A DNA stretch of 64,000 nucleotides from Neolewinella xylanilytica (lineage in GTDB: Bacteria > Bacteroidota > Bacteroidia > Chitinophagales > Saprospiraceae): positions 124,001-188,000 of the forward strand of contig NZ_PTJC01000005.1 in the NCBI RefSeq assembly GCF_002934605.1. Reading direction: 5' to 3'. Numbering within the stretch: position 1 is the stretch's first letter; every line of letters starts with the position of its first letter. The notes under the pieces were generated by a model. It did no database searches, was not told where the DNA came from, and worked only from the letters and a program-made list of their open reading frames with translations. Shown in pieces: positions 1-9,439 of this stretch. The position numbers were made by a program, and so were the translations under genes.

Positions 1-424
1 CGTGCCGGCATTCCGCGTACGCGTCACCTTGCCGGATGGCAGTCCCTTTATCCTCTACGCCATGCACCCCGTGGCGCCGGTTCCCAGCAAGCAGTATCCG
101 GATAACCAGGGAGAAAAGGAGGTCGCCTTCGAAAAACTGGCCGACCGACTGGCCAATGACAGCCTGCCCGTGATGGTGGCCGGCGACTTTAACGACGTCA
201 CCTGGTCACGCACCGCCCGGCTGTTCCAGCACCGGAGCCAGCTGAACAACGTACGGCTGGGGCGGGGGCTGTACAACACCTTCGATGCTACTTCCTGTTG
301 CATGCGTTGGCCGCTGGATCATTACTTCGTGAGCCCCGGTTTCGCGTTGGTGGAGTTGGCGCGCTTGCCCGCCTTCGGCTCCGACCATTTTCCCATGTAC
401 GCCCGCTTTACGCTGACCGAGTAG
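1..424 (+). CDS. Endonuclease/exonuclease/phosphatase (EEP) family protein, C-terminal part
   Basis: Only the last 140 or so residues lie in the window; the gene begins upstream, so the first codon here is not a claimed start. The visible part carries the C-terminal half of the EEP (DNase I-like) fold: a metal/phosphate-binding stretch VAGDFND, a later RWPLDHYFV segment, and the terminal GSDHFP motif with the catalytic Asp-His. EEP enzymes cut phosphodiester or phosphomonoester bonds in nucleic acids, lipids or sugars, and the substrate cannot be told from this fragment. A second, complete EEP protein is encoded at 8183-9247 on the other strand. Stop TAG is at 422-424. Confidence 0.85.
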   Translation, partial: VPAFRVRVTLPDGSPFILYAMHPVAPVPSKQYPDNQGEKEVAFEKLADRLANDSLPVMVAGDFNDVTWSRTARLFQHRSQLNNVRLGRGLYNTFDATSCCMRWPLDHYFVSPGFALVELARLPAFGSDHFPMYARFTLTE

Positions 425-438
425 GGATCTTCCCCCGC

Positions 439-987
439 CTAAGAATGGGTGGGTAGCGGATTTTCGCCGTCGTCGGATTCCTGGTCGTCGCTTTTGTCAT
501 CCTTTGACTTCTCGCCGATCACGGAAAATCCCCCGTCGGATTCGAGAATGATCAAGTCGATGTCGCTCAGGTCGTGGTGGCCGTGCGCCCGGGCGATCGC
601 GTACAATTCGCGTTTGGTGAGTCGGGCGCCGTGGATGGCTTCGGGAAGAATTTCGCCCTTACGTACCAAGAGTACCGGCTCGGAGCGGACCATTTTGGCA
701 AAGCTTTTCGAACGGACGGAAAAGTAGGCCAGCAAAAACTGCAGTACGCATAGGAGGCTGATGGCCAGGATCCCCTCCACGAGGGCCACCCCCTCGGACA
801 GCAGCATGGACGCAAAGACGGAACCGAAAGCAACCGACACGGCCAGGTCGAAGGCATTCAACTTCGACAGGGTGCGGTTACCGGAAATGCGCAGGGCCAA
901 AACCATAAAGGCATAGCCGACCGTACCTACGATGAGCGTACGCACCAGCCCGGCCCAGTCCTGGTAGATCATTTCCGAAAAATCCAT
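439..987 (-). CDS. DUF421/YetF-family membrane protein
   Basis: A 182-residue protein with two to three hydrophobic segments in the first 90 residues, then a soluble domain. The sequence around residues 36-65 (ISGNRTLSKLNAFDLAVSVAFGS) matches the conserved DUF421 signature with its Gly-Arg-Thr and Phe-Asp residues, and the later RSEPVLLVRKGEI stretch is typical of the YetF cytoplasmic domain. The C terminus is a charged Asp/Glu/Ser-rich tail. The biochemical role of the family is unknown. The gene is convergent with the EEP gene, with 14 bp between them, and divergent from the hybrid kinase at 1268. Confidence 0.85.
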   Translation of the reverse strand: MDFSEMIYQDWAGLVRTLIVGTVGYAFMVLALRISGNRTLSKLNAFDLAVSVAFGSVFASMLLSEGVALVEGILAISLLCVLQFLLAYFSVRSKSFAKMVRSEPVLLVRKGEILPEAIHGARLTKRELYAIARAHGHHDLSDIDLIILESDGGFSVIGEKSKDDKSDDQESDDGENPLPTHS

Positions 988-1267
988 ACGTATCCCTGTT
1001 TTGTGGGGATTAACGTCAAGGAATGGCCGTTGTTCCGTACTTCCCCCTTCCTACCGCTGCCGGGAGAGCTCTACGGTTTCGCGGCTGCTGCCTGAACGCC
1101 GGGGGCGGAAGAACGCGGGGCAACGCAAAGCAGGTACGGTGGCAAACCCGGGTCGGATTAACACCGCACTTCCGGGGTGGTTACCGGGTTACCCCTATAA
1201 CCCTGACTTTCAAGTATCTCCTTACCCATTGTTCACTACCCCGTTCTTCGCATTCCCCCGCTAAATC

Positions 1268-3760
1268 ATGAATATCGGCAGCAACCTTACATCTGAAACC
1301 TACCGATCCGTATTCATGGCAGGCCCCATGCCCTGCCTTCTGGTGGCCCCGGACCCACCCCGGTTCACGATTCGCCACGTGAACCAGGCTTACGTCCGGG
1401 CAACCCACGTTCCTGCGGAGCAACTGATCGGTAAAGGGTACTTTGAATGCTTTACTGAAGAGACCGAGGAAGCCCGTAGCCGCTGTGTCGGGCACCTTAG
1501 GAAATCGTTTAGCTATGTCCTGGAACACCAGGACGCGCATGAGCTTCCGGTGCAGAAATGCGACGTCTACCTGCCCCGGGAGCTCGGCGGGGACTACGAG
1601 CAGCGGTACTGGAAAATTCATAACGCCCCCATTATCGACACCGACGGCCAGCTCGGTTTCATCCTCCACACCATCGACGACCAAACCGGGCAGGTGCTGG
1701 CCGAGAGTGACCGCCGCCACTTCGCCGACGTGGTCAGCGACATGCTGGTGAAGGTGGGCTTCGATGGCTACTTCAAGCACATCAACGCCCGCTGCGAGTC
1801 TATCCTGGGCTGGACGCCCGCGGAATTGCAGCAGACACCCTGGATTGATTTCGTCCACCCCGATGACGCCGCCGCTACCCTCGACGTCATGGAATTGGTA
1901 AAAAAAGGCAACCCGGTTCACCACTTCGAAAACCGCTACCGCTGCAAGGACGGTAGCTACCGCTGGCTCAACTGGAATACCCTCACCGTACCCGAAGAGG
2001 ATGCGATTTACTGCGTGGCGGGCGACATCACCCAACCCCGCCGCTTGCACGCCGTCGCCGAGGGGCAGAAGCACGCCCTGGAGCTTTCGGTGCAGGGTGC
2101 TACGCTCCCCTTCATCCTGGAGCGACTCGCCCTGACGATGGAAGCGAACACCGGTAGCGGGGTGCGGGCTTCGATCCTCCTGCTTAGCGAAGATGGCCGG
2201 CAACTCTTTACCGGCGCGGCGCCCAGCCTGCCCGCGGCGTACGTTGCGGCCATCGACGGTATGGAGACCGGGGAGGGGCAGGGCTCCTGCGGCACGGCCG
2301 CGGCTCTGGCTAGTACGTACATTGCCCGAGACATCGCCACGGACCCCTACTGGGAAAACTTCCGGGAGCTGGCGCTGCGCCACGGCTTACGGGCCTGTTG
2401 GTCTATCCCCATCCTCTCGAGTACCGGCGACGTCTTCGGAACCTTCGCCCTCTACTACGCCCAGCCAAGGCGACCCTCGGCGAGCGAGCGGCAGCTGGTG
2501 GACATTCTCTCCCGGACGGCGGGCGTCGTCATCGAACGGGAGCGAAACCAAAAGATCCGGGTGAGGACGGAACGACAGATGATCAAGGCACGCAACGAAG
2601 CCCAGGCGGCCAACCTCGCCAAATCCGAATTCCTCGCCAACATGAGCCACGAGATCCGCACGCCGATGAACGTGGTGGTTGGCATCTCCAACATCCTGAG
2701 CCAGCACGAGCAACTGAGTGAAGAGCAGTCCGACCTGGTCCATACCCTGCAGCATTCCGCCGCAAGCCTCCTGGATCTCATCAACGACCTGCTGGACATT
2801 TCCACGATTGAAGCCCACGGCATCGAGCTGGATCGGGTAGCCTTTCGGATGGAGCAGTTGCTGGAAGACGTAGCCGATATGATGCGCCCGCGGGCCGAGG
2901 AGAAGGGGCTGACCTTCACGGTCAGCGGCCAGGACGCTCTCGACGGTCGCTTCATCGGCGATCCGGCCCGGCTGCGGCAGGTGCTCCTGAACCTCTGCAG
3001 CAACGCCGTGAAGTTTACCGATCGGGGCAAGGTCGAGCTATTCGTATCCCGCCAACCCGGAGAGCAATCCGGTACGGCTCTGGTTTCTATCGGGGTCACG
3101 GACACCGGAATCGGTATCCGCAAGAATAAGCACGCCGCTATCTTCCAGAAATTCACCCAGGCAGACAGCAGCATCAGCCGAAAGTTCGGGGGCACCGGGC
3201 TGGGGCTTTCCATCACCCAGCGCCTGGTTGGGATTATGGAGGGCACCATCAGCGTGAAGAGCAAATTCGGGGAGGGATCCACCTTCACCGTCACCGTTCC
3301 GCTCACCGTCGACAACCGAAAGGCGTCTTCGCCGATGGCCGAAGCACCGGCGGCGGAGCGGCGGGGTAAAGCTTCTGGAGGAAACGTCCTCCTGGTCGAG
3401 GATTTCGAGCCCAACGCCATCATTACCTCCCGTTACCTGCGTGTATTCGGTTACCCCTACGAGATCGTTACCAACGGGTTGCAGGCGGTGGAAAAGGTCA
3501 GAACGAATGCCCACCGGGTCGTGCTGATGGACATCCAGATGCCGGAGCTGGACGGCTACGAGGCTACCCGACGCATTCGTGCCCACGAGCGTGCCAATGG
3601 GCTCCGCCGGATACCCATCATCGCCATGACCGCTAACGCCCTGTCCGGCGATCGTGACCACTGCCTGGAAGCGGGGATGGACGACTACCTGGCCAAACCC
3701 TTCAGTTCGGCGGAGCTCAGGGAAAAATTGGGGAAATACCTCGGCGAGCCGGACAACTAG
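1268..3760 (+). CDS. Hybrid histidine kinase PAS-PAS-GAF-HisKA-HATPase-REC (copy 1)
   Basis: An 830-residue hybrid sensor kinase without a signal peptide or membrane segment, so probably cytosolic. Order: PAS at about 10-135, second PAS at about 150-265 (CKDGSYRWLNW is typical of PAS/PAC), GAF at about 280-430 (GSCGTAAALAS), HisKA with the phospho-acceptor His461 in [10 protein letters not shown], an HATPase_c domain with DTGIGI and GGTGLGLSI boxes at about 560-685, and a C-terminal receiver with Asp755 in LMDIQMPELDG. It would autophosphorylate on His and pass phosphate to its own receiver; no HPt domain is present, so any onward relay needs a partner. Its ligand is unknown. It is a close paralogue of the gene at 4240. 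Confidence 0.95.
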   Translation: MNIGSNLTSETYRSVFMAGPMPCLLVAPDPPRFTIRHVNQAYVRATHVPAEQLIGKGYFECFTEETEEARSRCVGHLRKSFSYVLEHQDAHELPVQKCDVYLPRELGGDYEQRYWKIHNAPIIDTDGQLGFILHTIDDQTGQVLAESDRRHFADVVSDMLVKVGFDGYFKHINARCESILGWTPAELQQTPWIDFVHPDDAAATLDVMELVKKGNPVHHFENRYRCKDGSYRWLNWNTLTVPEEDAIYCVAGDITQPRRLHAVAEGQKHALELSVQGATLPFILERLALTMEANTGSGVRASILLLSEDGRQLFTGAAPSLPAAYVAAIDGMETGEGQGSCGTAAALASTYIARDIATDPYWENFRELALRHGLRACWSIPILSSTGDVFGTFALYYAQPRRPSASERQLVDILSRTAGVVIERERNQKIRVRTERQMIKARNEAQAANLAKSEFLANMSHEIRTPMNVVVGISNILSQHEQLSEEQSDLVHTLQHSAASLLDLINDLLDISTIEAHGIELDRVAFRMEQLLEDVADMMRPRAEEKGLTFTVSGQDALDGRFIGDPARLRQVLLNLCSNAVKFTDRGKVELFVSRQPGEQSGTALVSIGVTDTGIGIRKNKHAAIFQKFTQADSSISRKFGGTGLGLSITQRLVGIMEGTISVKSKFGEGSTFTVTVPLTVDNRKASSPMAEAPAAERRGKASGGNVLLVEDFEPNAIITSRYLRVFGYPYEIVTNGLQAVEKVRTNAHRVVLMDIQMPELDGYEATRRIRAHERANGLRRIPIIAMTANALSGDRDHCLEAGMDDYLAKPFSSAELREKLGKYLGEPDN

Positions 3761-4239
3761 TGCGCTGGCCTGACGGGCTCCCTACCGGTCGGGGAATCCG
3801 GTTTGCGCCCGGGATCGACATACCAAACAACCGATAAGCGGTAACGAAGTCGGTAACGGATGCATCAACGGGCAGCATGCTCACTCCCCCCGCCATGGCC
3901 GATCCCAAGCCGCACCCCCTTACTGTACTGCTCTGCCTGCTCTGCTTTCCCCTGCTCTACCTACTGGGGTGTTGTTTCCGGTACTGGTGGGGGTGACCGC
4001 ATGGGCTTTTCTCCGCCGGAAACGAATTTCTTCCCCCTTAGCCACAGTCATCCGCTCTCCTATTCAGCCAAAATCCGTCTTTCAGGGATGGCCTGACGGA
4101 GCAGTAGCCCTATGTGCCTGGTTCGTCCCCGAATAGGAGGAACTACAGCCTGGAATTATAGGTTATATTTGTTGCCCTCTACGACCTATGCATCCGCCTG
4201 TCGGATTACAACACGGGTGGATGGGCAAGCGCCGCTTTC
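3761..4239. other. Intergenic region between the paralogous kinases, with promoter-like element
   Basis: This 479-bp gap holds no convincing gene; the short reading frames in it lack family resemblance. A TATATTTG sequence at 4164-4171 matches the Bacteroidota -7 consensus TAnnTTTG and would give a leader of roughly 65 nt before the ATG at 4240. I see no clear -33 element. The gap suggests that the second kinase has its own promoter and is not simply read through from the first. Confidence 0.4.
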
Positions 4240-6723
4240 ATGAAAAAGACCCCCTCTGGTCCGATGATTCCCTTCGAGTCCATTTTCATGGCTGCCCCGA
4301 GTCCCTTCCTCATACTGAAGCCGGACCCACCGCGATTTACGATCGTTACCGCTAACGATGCCTACGCGGAAACTACCGGTAAGTCCCGGGAATACCTGAC
4401 CGGCCGGGGACTATTCGATGCCTTTCCCGCTAACCCCGCCGACGGCGAAGCCAACGGACAGGAACGACTGACCGCCTCCCTGAATCACGTACTCCGGTAC
4501 CGAAAGGTCCACGAGATGCCGTGGCACAAGTACGACCTCCCGCAGGACGGGGGCCTCTTCGAGGAACGGTACTGGAAACCCATCAATCAACCCATTTTAG
4601 ACGAGCACGGAGCGGTCAGCTACATCATCCACCGGGTAGAGGACGTGACCGAAAAAGTCCGCGCCGAACGCGACCGCGATCGTTTTTTCGGTCTGGCTAC
4701 CGACATGCTCGTGAAAATGGATTTCGACGGCTGCTTCCTGGAAGTGAACGCCGCCAGCGAGGCCATCCTGGGTTGGCAGCCCCACGAATTGCTCGGTCAG
4801 TCGTGGGCACAGTTCATTCATCCGGAGGATCTGGAGGAAACCCGGGAGCAGTTCCAGCGCGCCGTTAGCGGAGAACCCTGCTTCCAGTACGAGAACCGGT
4901 ACCGGTGCAAGGACGGAAATTTCTCCTGGCTGAGCTGGAAGACCCTTACCGAACTCGAGGAGAAGGTGATCTACTGTGCCGTTTCCGACGTTACCCAGCC
5001 CCGCCGGCTCCAGGCCGTCACCGAAGGGCAGAAACGCGCCCTGGAGATGTCGGTGCACGGCGATCCCCTGCCCCGTATTCTGGATCTGCTGCTGCGTACG
5101 ATGGAAGAAAATTCGAGCCGAGGCGTAAGGGCGTCGACCATGTTGTTGAACCCGGACGGGAAGTCGCTATTTTCCGGTGCCGGTCCTAGCCTTCCACCGG
5201 AATACCTGGAAGCCTGCAACGGCATCCCCGTAGTCCCCTACGCGGGTTCCTGCGGTTCGGCTGCCTCGTCGGGGGAAGCCTATTCCGCCGACGATATCGC
5301 CACCGACCCCGCCTGGGAGCATGGCCGGGAAGTAGCCCTGCGCCACGGGCTCCGGGCGTGTTGGTCGACCCCCATCTTCAGCACGGCGGGCAAGGTGCTG
5401 GGCACCTTCGCCCTCTACTTCGACCAGCCTAGGCATCCCCCCCCGCAAAAGATCCAGCTGGCGGAGATCATTTCCCGCACCGCCGGCATCGTCATCGAGC
5501 GCCAGCAAAACGCGGCGGCCAAACTGCTGGTGCAGCAGCAGCTCATTCAGGCCCGCAACGACGCCGAAGCGGCCAACGTCGCGAAGTCCGAGTTCCTGGC
5601 GAATATGAGCCACGAGATCCGCACCCCGATGAACGTGGTGATCGGCATCTCCAACATCCTCAGCACCCAGGAAACGCTTACCCCCTCGCAGGCGGAACTG
5701 GTCAGCACCCTGCAAACCTCCGCCGACAGCCTCCTGGCCCTCATCGACGATCTGCTCGATCTGTCCAAGATCGAGGCAAGGCAAGTCGAGCTCGAGCGGG
5801 TTCCCTTCAGCATCGGCCGGCTTCTGGCGGAAATCGTCGACATGATGACCATCCGCTCCCAGCAGAAAGGCCTGAAGTTCTTCTCCTTCGGCCACGATAA
5901 CTGCGAGGATATCGTGGTCGGCGACCCCACCCGGCTGCGGCAGGTCATCCTGAACCTCTGCAGCAACGCCCTCAAATTTACCGACCGGGGGCAAGTGGCC
6001 ATTCACCTCAGCTGCGAACCTTCCGAACGGGAGAATATTCAGGACGTCACGATCGCCGTGACCGACACCGGTATCGGCATCGAAGCCAGTAAGATGCAGA
6101 CCATCTTCCAGAAGTTCACCCAGGCGGACAGCAGCATCACCCGTAAATTCGGCGGCACCGGCCTGGGCCTTTCCATCACCAAGAAGCTGGTCGAGGCCAT
6201 GGACGGCCGCATCTCCGTGGAAAGCACCCCGGGCCAGGGTTCCACCTTTACCCTGCACGTACCCCTCTCCCTCGATACCTCCGGCCTCCAAAAGGTAGCT
6301 TTGGCCGATTCGCCCCCCCCGGTGCGGGCCATCTATACCGGCGACCGCAAACGCGTGCTGCTAGTCGAAGACTTCGAACCCAACGCCCTCATCGCCGGAC
6401 GGTACCTGCGCGTCTTCGGCTACACCTACGACGTGGCCGTTAACGGCCGGGAGGCCGTCGACCGGGCCAAATCGGGCGACTACTTCGCCATCCTCATGGA
6501 CGTGCAGATGCCCGAAGTCAACGGCTACCTGGCTACCAAAATGATCCGGGAGCACGAACGGGCCACCGGGACGCCCCGCACCCCCATCATCGCCATGACC
6601 GCCCACGCCATGGCCGGCGACCGCGAGCGCTGCCTGGAGTCGGATATGGACGACTACCTCTCCAAACCCTTCCGGGCCGAGGAGTTGATGGAAAAGCTGG
6701 CGGCGGTGGCCTCCGCTTCCTGA
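4240..6723 (+). CDS. Hybrid histidine kinase PAS-PAS-GAF-HisKA-HATPase-REC (copy 2)
   Basis: An 827-residue protein with the same order of domains as the kinase at 1268: N-terminal PAS starting with the shared PDPPRFTI, a second PAS, a GAF domain ([20 protein letters not shown]), HisKA with His458 in [10 protein letters not shown], HATPase_c with DTGIGI and GGTGLGLSI, and a receiver with Asp754 in [11 protein letters not shown]. No membrane segment is visible. The two proteins align along their whole length with little change in spacing, which points to gene duplication. The N-terminal PAS domains differ most, so the copies may respond to different cues. No HPt or separate output regulator is encoded next to them. 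Confidence 0.95.
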   Translation: MKKTPSGPMIPFESIFMAAPSPFLILKPDPPRFTIVTANDAYAETTGKSREYLTGRGLFDAFPANPADGEANGQERLTASLNHVLRYRKVHEMPWHKYDLPQDGGLFEERYWKPINQPILDEHGAVSYIIHRVEDVTEKVRAERDRDRFFGLATDMLVKMDFDGCFLEVNAASEAILGWQPHELLGQSWAQFIHPEDLEETREQFQRAVSGEPCFQYENRYRCKDGNFSWLSWKTLTELEEKVIYCAVSDVTQPRRLQAVTEGQKRALEMSVHGDPLPRILDLLLRTMEENSSRGVRASTMLLNPDGKSLFSGAGPSLPPEYLEACNGIPVVPYAGSCGSAASSGEAYSADDIATDPAWEHGREVALRHGLRACWSTPIFSTAGKVLGTFALYFDQPRHPPPQKIQLAEIISRTAGIVIERQQNAAAKLLVQQQLIQARNDAEAANVAKSEFLANMSHEIRTPMNVVIGISNILSTQETLTPSQAELVSTLQTSADSLLALIDDLLDLSKIEARQVELERVPFSIGRLLAEIVDMMTIRSQQKGLKFFSFGHDNCEDIVVGDPTRLRQVILNLCSNALKFTDRGQVAIHLSCEPSERENIQDVTIAVTDTGIGIEASKMQTIFQKFTQADSSITRKFGGTGLGLSITKKLVEAMDGRISVESTPGQGSTFTLHVPLSLDTSGLQKVALADSPPPVRAIYTGDRKRVLLVEDFEPNALIAGRYLRVFGYTYDVAVNGREAVDRAKSGDYFAILMDVQMPEVNGYLATKMIREHERATGTPRTPIIAMTAHAMAGDRERCLESDMDDYLSKPFRAEELMEKLAAVASAS

Positions 6724-6784
6724 ATCAGGGGGCGGCGGGGCGCGGGTGCAGGAGAATCTGCCGAAATTCCCGCGCGCCGGCGCC

Positions 6785-8137
6785 CTACTTGCCCGCTTCC
6801 GCTCTCAGTATGCCGGGATAAAGAATCCCCTGCGCGTCGGTAAAGGAGAAGCCGAGGATCTCCGCGATCACCGGGGCGATATCCGTAAGGTTCATTTGCT
6901 TCAGTACCGTACGCTCCTCTGCCTTGCCGCCGTAGGCGATAAAGCCGGTGTGAATATTCGCGTGTTCGGGGAAGAAACCGTGGGTACCGCCGCTTCCGGC
7001 TCCCAGTAAGGGGCCGTCAACGCGGGAAGACAGGCTGATCCCCTCTTCGGGGGCAATGGCCAGCACCGCATGGGGGTCGGCGCCGACGGTAGCCAGTTCG
7101 TCCCGCTCCACAATGCGGAAAAGCTGTTGCTGGCTCTCCGGCAATTCGCTCAGGAGCTGCCGTACCCGGTCTACGGATTCCGTGTCTTCGGGATCGTTCA
7201 GGTGCAGGAATGCAGCCGCGCCCGAGGTGTGGAATTTAGCCGTCCACGCCGCGCCTTCTTCGCCGATCAGGTCGTTTTCTTTCAGCAGCACGTTGGGGGC
7301 CAGGGTGGAATGGATGTCCACGAAGCCGTGATCGCCGGTGATGATGAAGGTGGTGGTCTCTAATTTCCCCAGCCGTTCCACCGTTTCCAGGATCTGACCG
7401 ATCGCCGCATCCACGGCACTGACCGCCCGCTTCGGCATATAGCCTTCCCGGCCGTCGGTATGCTGAAAGTGGTCGACGGAGATCAGGTGGACCGCCAGCA
7501 GATCCGGATTGTAGGTTTCATAAATGTAGGAAGCCGCCGCCGCGAACCGTTGCTCCCGCGCGAAGTAGCCGTCGTTTCCGAAGTTGGTGCTCGTGATCTT
7601 ACCGGTAGCGTGGGTTTCGATCTCCTCCAGGAAGCCTGCGGGGGTGGCGTTGGTCCGGATGGGCGCCAGCCGCTCCTCGTTTTCATCCAGCGACCAAACT
7701 TCCGGGATATTGTAGTCGATGGGCGCGCCCACGGTTACGGGCCAGGAGATGGCCGCGGAGGTCAGCCCCGCTTCCCGGTTCAGGGAAAACAGCGTCGGCG
7801 TTTGGATGCTGTCGTATTCCCAGTACCACCTGCCGGTCGCGCCGTCCGGTTCGAAGGGGGCGTTGTAATAGATGCCGTGCTCCGCGGGGGTGGCTCCGCT
7901 GATGATGGTGGTGTGGGAAGGGTAGGTGACCGACGGAAATACCCCCTTCACGGCCTGGGCGTGGGCGCCATTTTCCGCCATGTGCTGCAGAATGGGAGCC
8001 GGCCAGGCTTCGTCCAGGTAGAAATCCGGCCGGAAACCGTCGATCGATATCAGGATCACCTGTTGCTGTTGCGCGATGGCCGTGCCGCAGAGGAGGGCTA
8101 CGGCGAGGGTGAGGAGGGTTTTCAGCGGAAGTTTCAT
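6785..8137 (-). CDS. Secreted alkaline phosphatase-superfamily (NPP-like) phosphodiesterase
   Basis: A 450-residue protein with a signal peptide (residues 1-22, ending TAIAQ). It has the ectonucleotide pyrophosphatase/phosphodiesterase layout: metal-binding Asp33 in ISIDGFRPD, the nucleophile Thr71 in FPSVTYPSH, then the metal ligands in SVDHFQHTDG, TGDHGFVDIH and GGTHGF. The family hydrolyses nucleotide or other phosphodiesters in the periplasm or outside the cell and depends on two zinc ions. It lies 45 bp downstream of the EEP lipoprotein gene on the same strand, so the two secreted phosphoesterases probably share a transcript, fitting a role in scavenging organic phosphate. The exact substrate is not visible. 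Confidence 0.92.
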   Translation of the reverse strand: MKLPLKTLLTLAVALLCGTAIAQQQQVILISIDGFRPDFYLDEAWPAPILQHMAENGAHAQAVKGVFPSVTYPSHTTIISGATPAEHGIYYNAPFEPDGATGRWYWEYDSIQTPTLFSLNREAGLTSAAISWPVTVGAPIDYNIPEVWSLDENEERLAPIRTNATPAGFLEEIETHATGKITSTNFGNDGYFAREQRFAAAASYIYETYNPDLLAVHLISVDHFQHTDGREGYMPKRAVSAVDAAIGQILETVERLGKLETTTFIITGDHGFVDIHSTLAPNVLLKENDLIGEEGAAWTAKFHTSGAAAFLHLNDPEDTESVDRVRQLLSELPESQQQLFRIVERDELATVGADPHAVLAIAPEEGISLSSRVDGPLLGAGSGGTHGFFPEHANIHTGFIAYGGKAEERTVLKQMNLTDIAPVIAEILGFSFTDAQGILYPGILRAEAGK

Positions 8138-8182
8138 ACGTTCTTTTTTTGGGGATTATCTGATGGGCATTCCAAGATCAAC

Positions 8183-9247
8183 TTACCGATCGCCACGCCC
8201 GAAGGTGATGCTCAGAGGGAGGTGGTCGCTCAGCACCCTTCTTTTTTCGGGTGCCAGTAAGTCGGGTACTTCCGCGGAACCGGGCTGGTATTCCTTCTGC
8301 ATATTGCCGTTAACCAGGACATAATCCAGTCTCCGGGACGGATCGTCAGCCGGATGCGTAAGCAGGTCCGCGGGCAAGGGATCGTAGAAGGTCTCCCCTT
8401 CAGACTCCCCCGCTTTCAGGGTTTCAATCTCCCTGCTGCCCAGTGTACTGTTCAGGTCGCCGGCGATCAGCAGGTTCTGAGAAGCATTCGCGTTGAGAAA
8501 GCGGGTGAATTGTTGCTTCAGAAAGTTGATCTGCCCCAGGCGCATGGCTTCGTTGCGCTCGCCGCGCCCCGCCTTCAGGTGGAGGCCCGTCAGGATGAAT
8601 TGGTAGTCTTCCGCCGGAAATACTTCCACCGACCACATCCGCGTATTGATGTTATTCTGGGTTTCCGTGAGCCCCTCCTCGTTGGTATAATCGACTACCG
8701 GGGTGGTCACGTTGCCGTAGGCGTAGAGGATGCCCAGCGGAAATTTGCTCATCACCACCACGTTCATGTACCAGTTATCGCTGGGCGCGCTGGCAAAGAA
8801 CGCGTAGTCCATTCCAGCCAGCTGCTCCGCCGCGAATTGCCGCAGGTATTTCGTACTCTCGAATTCCTGCAGCACCACGATATCGGCGTCCGCCTTTCTC
8901 AGCGCCTCCGCCAGATAGGCCACCCGGGTGCCCATATCCGCGTTCGGCTTGTCCTCCCGCTCGTTATCGATGTAGGGGTCGTCGAGGCCGTCGACGAAAT
9001 GCTCGACGTTCCACGACAGTACCTCGAAGGTCGCCTGGTCCGGATAGGCGTAGCCGGCCGGGGTGACCTGGACTTCGGCGCTAGTCTCCGGCCGTGGCGC
9101 GACCGTAGCGGCCTGCGCGCCGGCGCCCGGAGCGGACACGCACCCTTGCAGTACGCAGACCATGCCGCCAACGACCAGCCAGGCAATTCTCGAACGCTGT
9201 TGCTTACCCATTTCCATCCGCCGCTGCCTTACGCTCATCATTGTCAT
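8183..9247 (-). CDS. EEP-family lipoprotein (DNase I-like fold)
   Basis: A 354-residue protein with a lipoprotein signal: basic N terminus, hydrophobic run and LQGC with the lipidated Cys36; a start at Met11 or Met13 is equally possible. The mature part has all the EEP motifs in order: LSWNVEHF, LQEFEST with the metal-binding Glu, LHLKAGRGERNEAMR, IAGDLNSTLGSREI, RLDYVLVN and SDHLPL. The protein should therefore be an active phosphodiesterase or nuclease anchored to the outer membrane or periplasm. It leads the secreted phosphoesterase gene at 6785-8137. Substrate unknown. Confidence 0.92.
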   Translation of the reverse strand: MTMMSVRQRRMEMGKQQRSRIAWLVVGGMVCVLQGCVSAPGAGAQAATVAPRPETSAEVQVTPAGYAYPDQATFEVLSWNVEHFVDGLDDPYIDNEREDKPNADMGTRVAYLAEALRKADADIVVLQEFESTKYLRQFAAEQLAGMDYAFFASAPSDNWYMNVVVMSKFPLGILYAYGNVTTPVVDYTNEEGLTETQNNINTRMWSVEVFPAEDYQFILTGLHLKAGRGERNEAMRLGQINFLKQQFTRFLNANASQNLLIAGDLNSTLGSREIETLKAGESEGETFYDPLPADLLTHPADDPSRRLDYVLVNGNMQKEYQPGSAEVPDLLAPEKRRVLSDHLPLSITFGRGDR

Positions 9248-9361
9248 TCCTTAAACTGAGGGGCGAAAGTAGCCAGGTCAAGGATGGCAGCGACCGATCT
9301 CCGGCCGCGCGGGGGATAGTTAACCCAAACTTAAAACCCGATTAATGTGGCTACCGACAAC

Positions 9362-9397
9362 GAAAAGGGCGGGAACATCCTCGGATGCCCCCGCCCT
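9362..9397 (-). terminator. Intrinsic terminator after the GH9 gene
   Basis: An inverted repeat AGGGCGGG (9366-9373) / CCCGCCCT (9390-9397) with an inner ATCC/GGAT pair forms a strong stem. Read on the minus strand it is followed by TTTT. It lies about 43 bp past the stop codon of the GH9 gene, so it probably ends that transcript. The U-tract is short, which lowers confidence. Confidence 0.55.
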
Positions 9398-9439
9398 CGC
9401 TGCCTGACGCGGCAGTCGGTCACCGGTCCGCCGGCGCGC

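Noticed and set aside
3860..4096. 78-codon open frame between the two kinases
   Set aside because: Product is Pro/Ser-rich without any motif; it lies in a likely promoter region.
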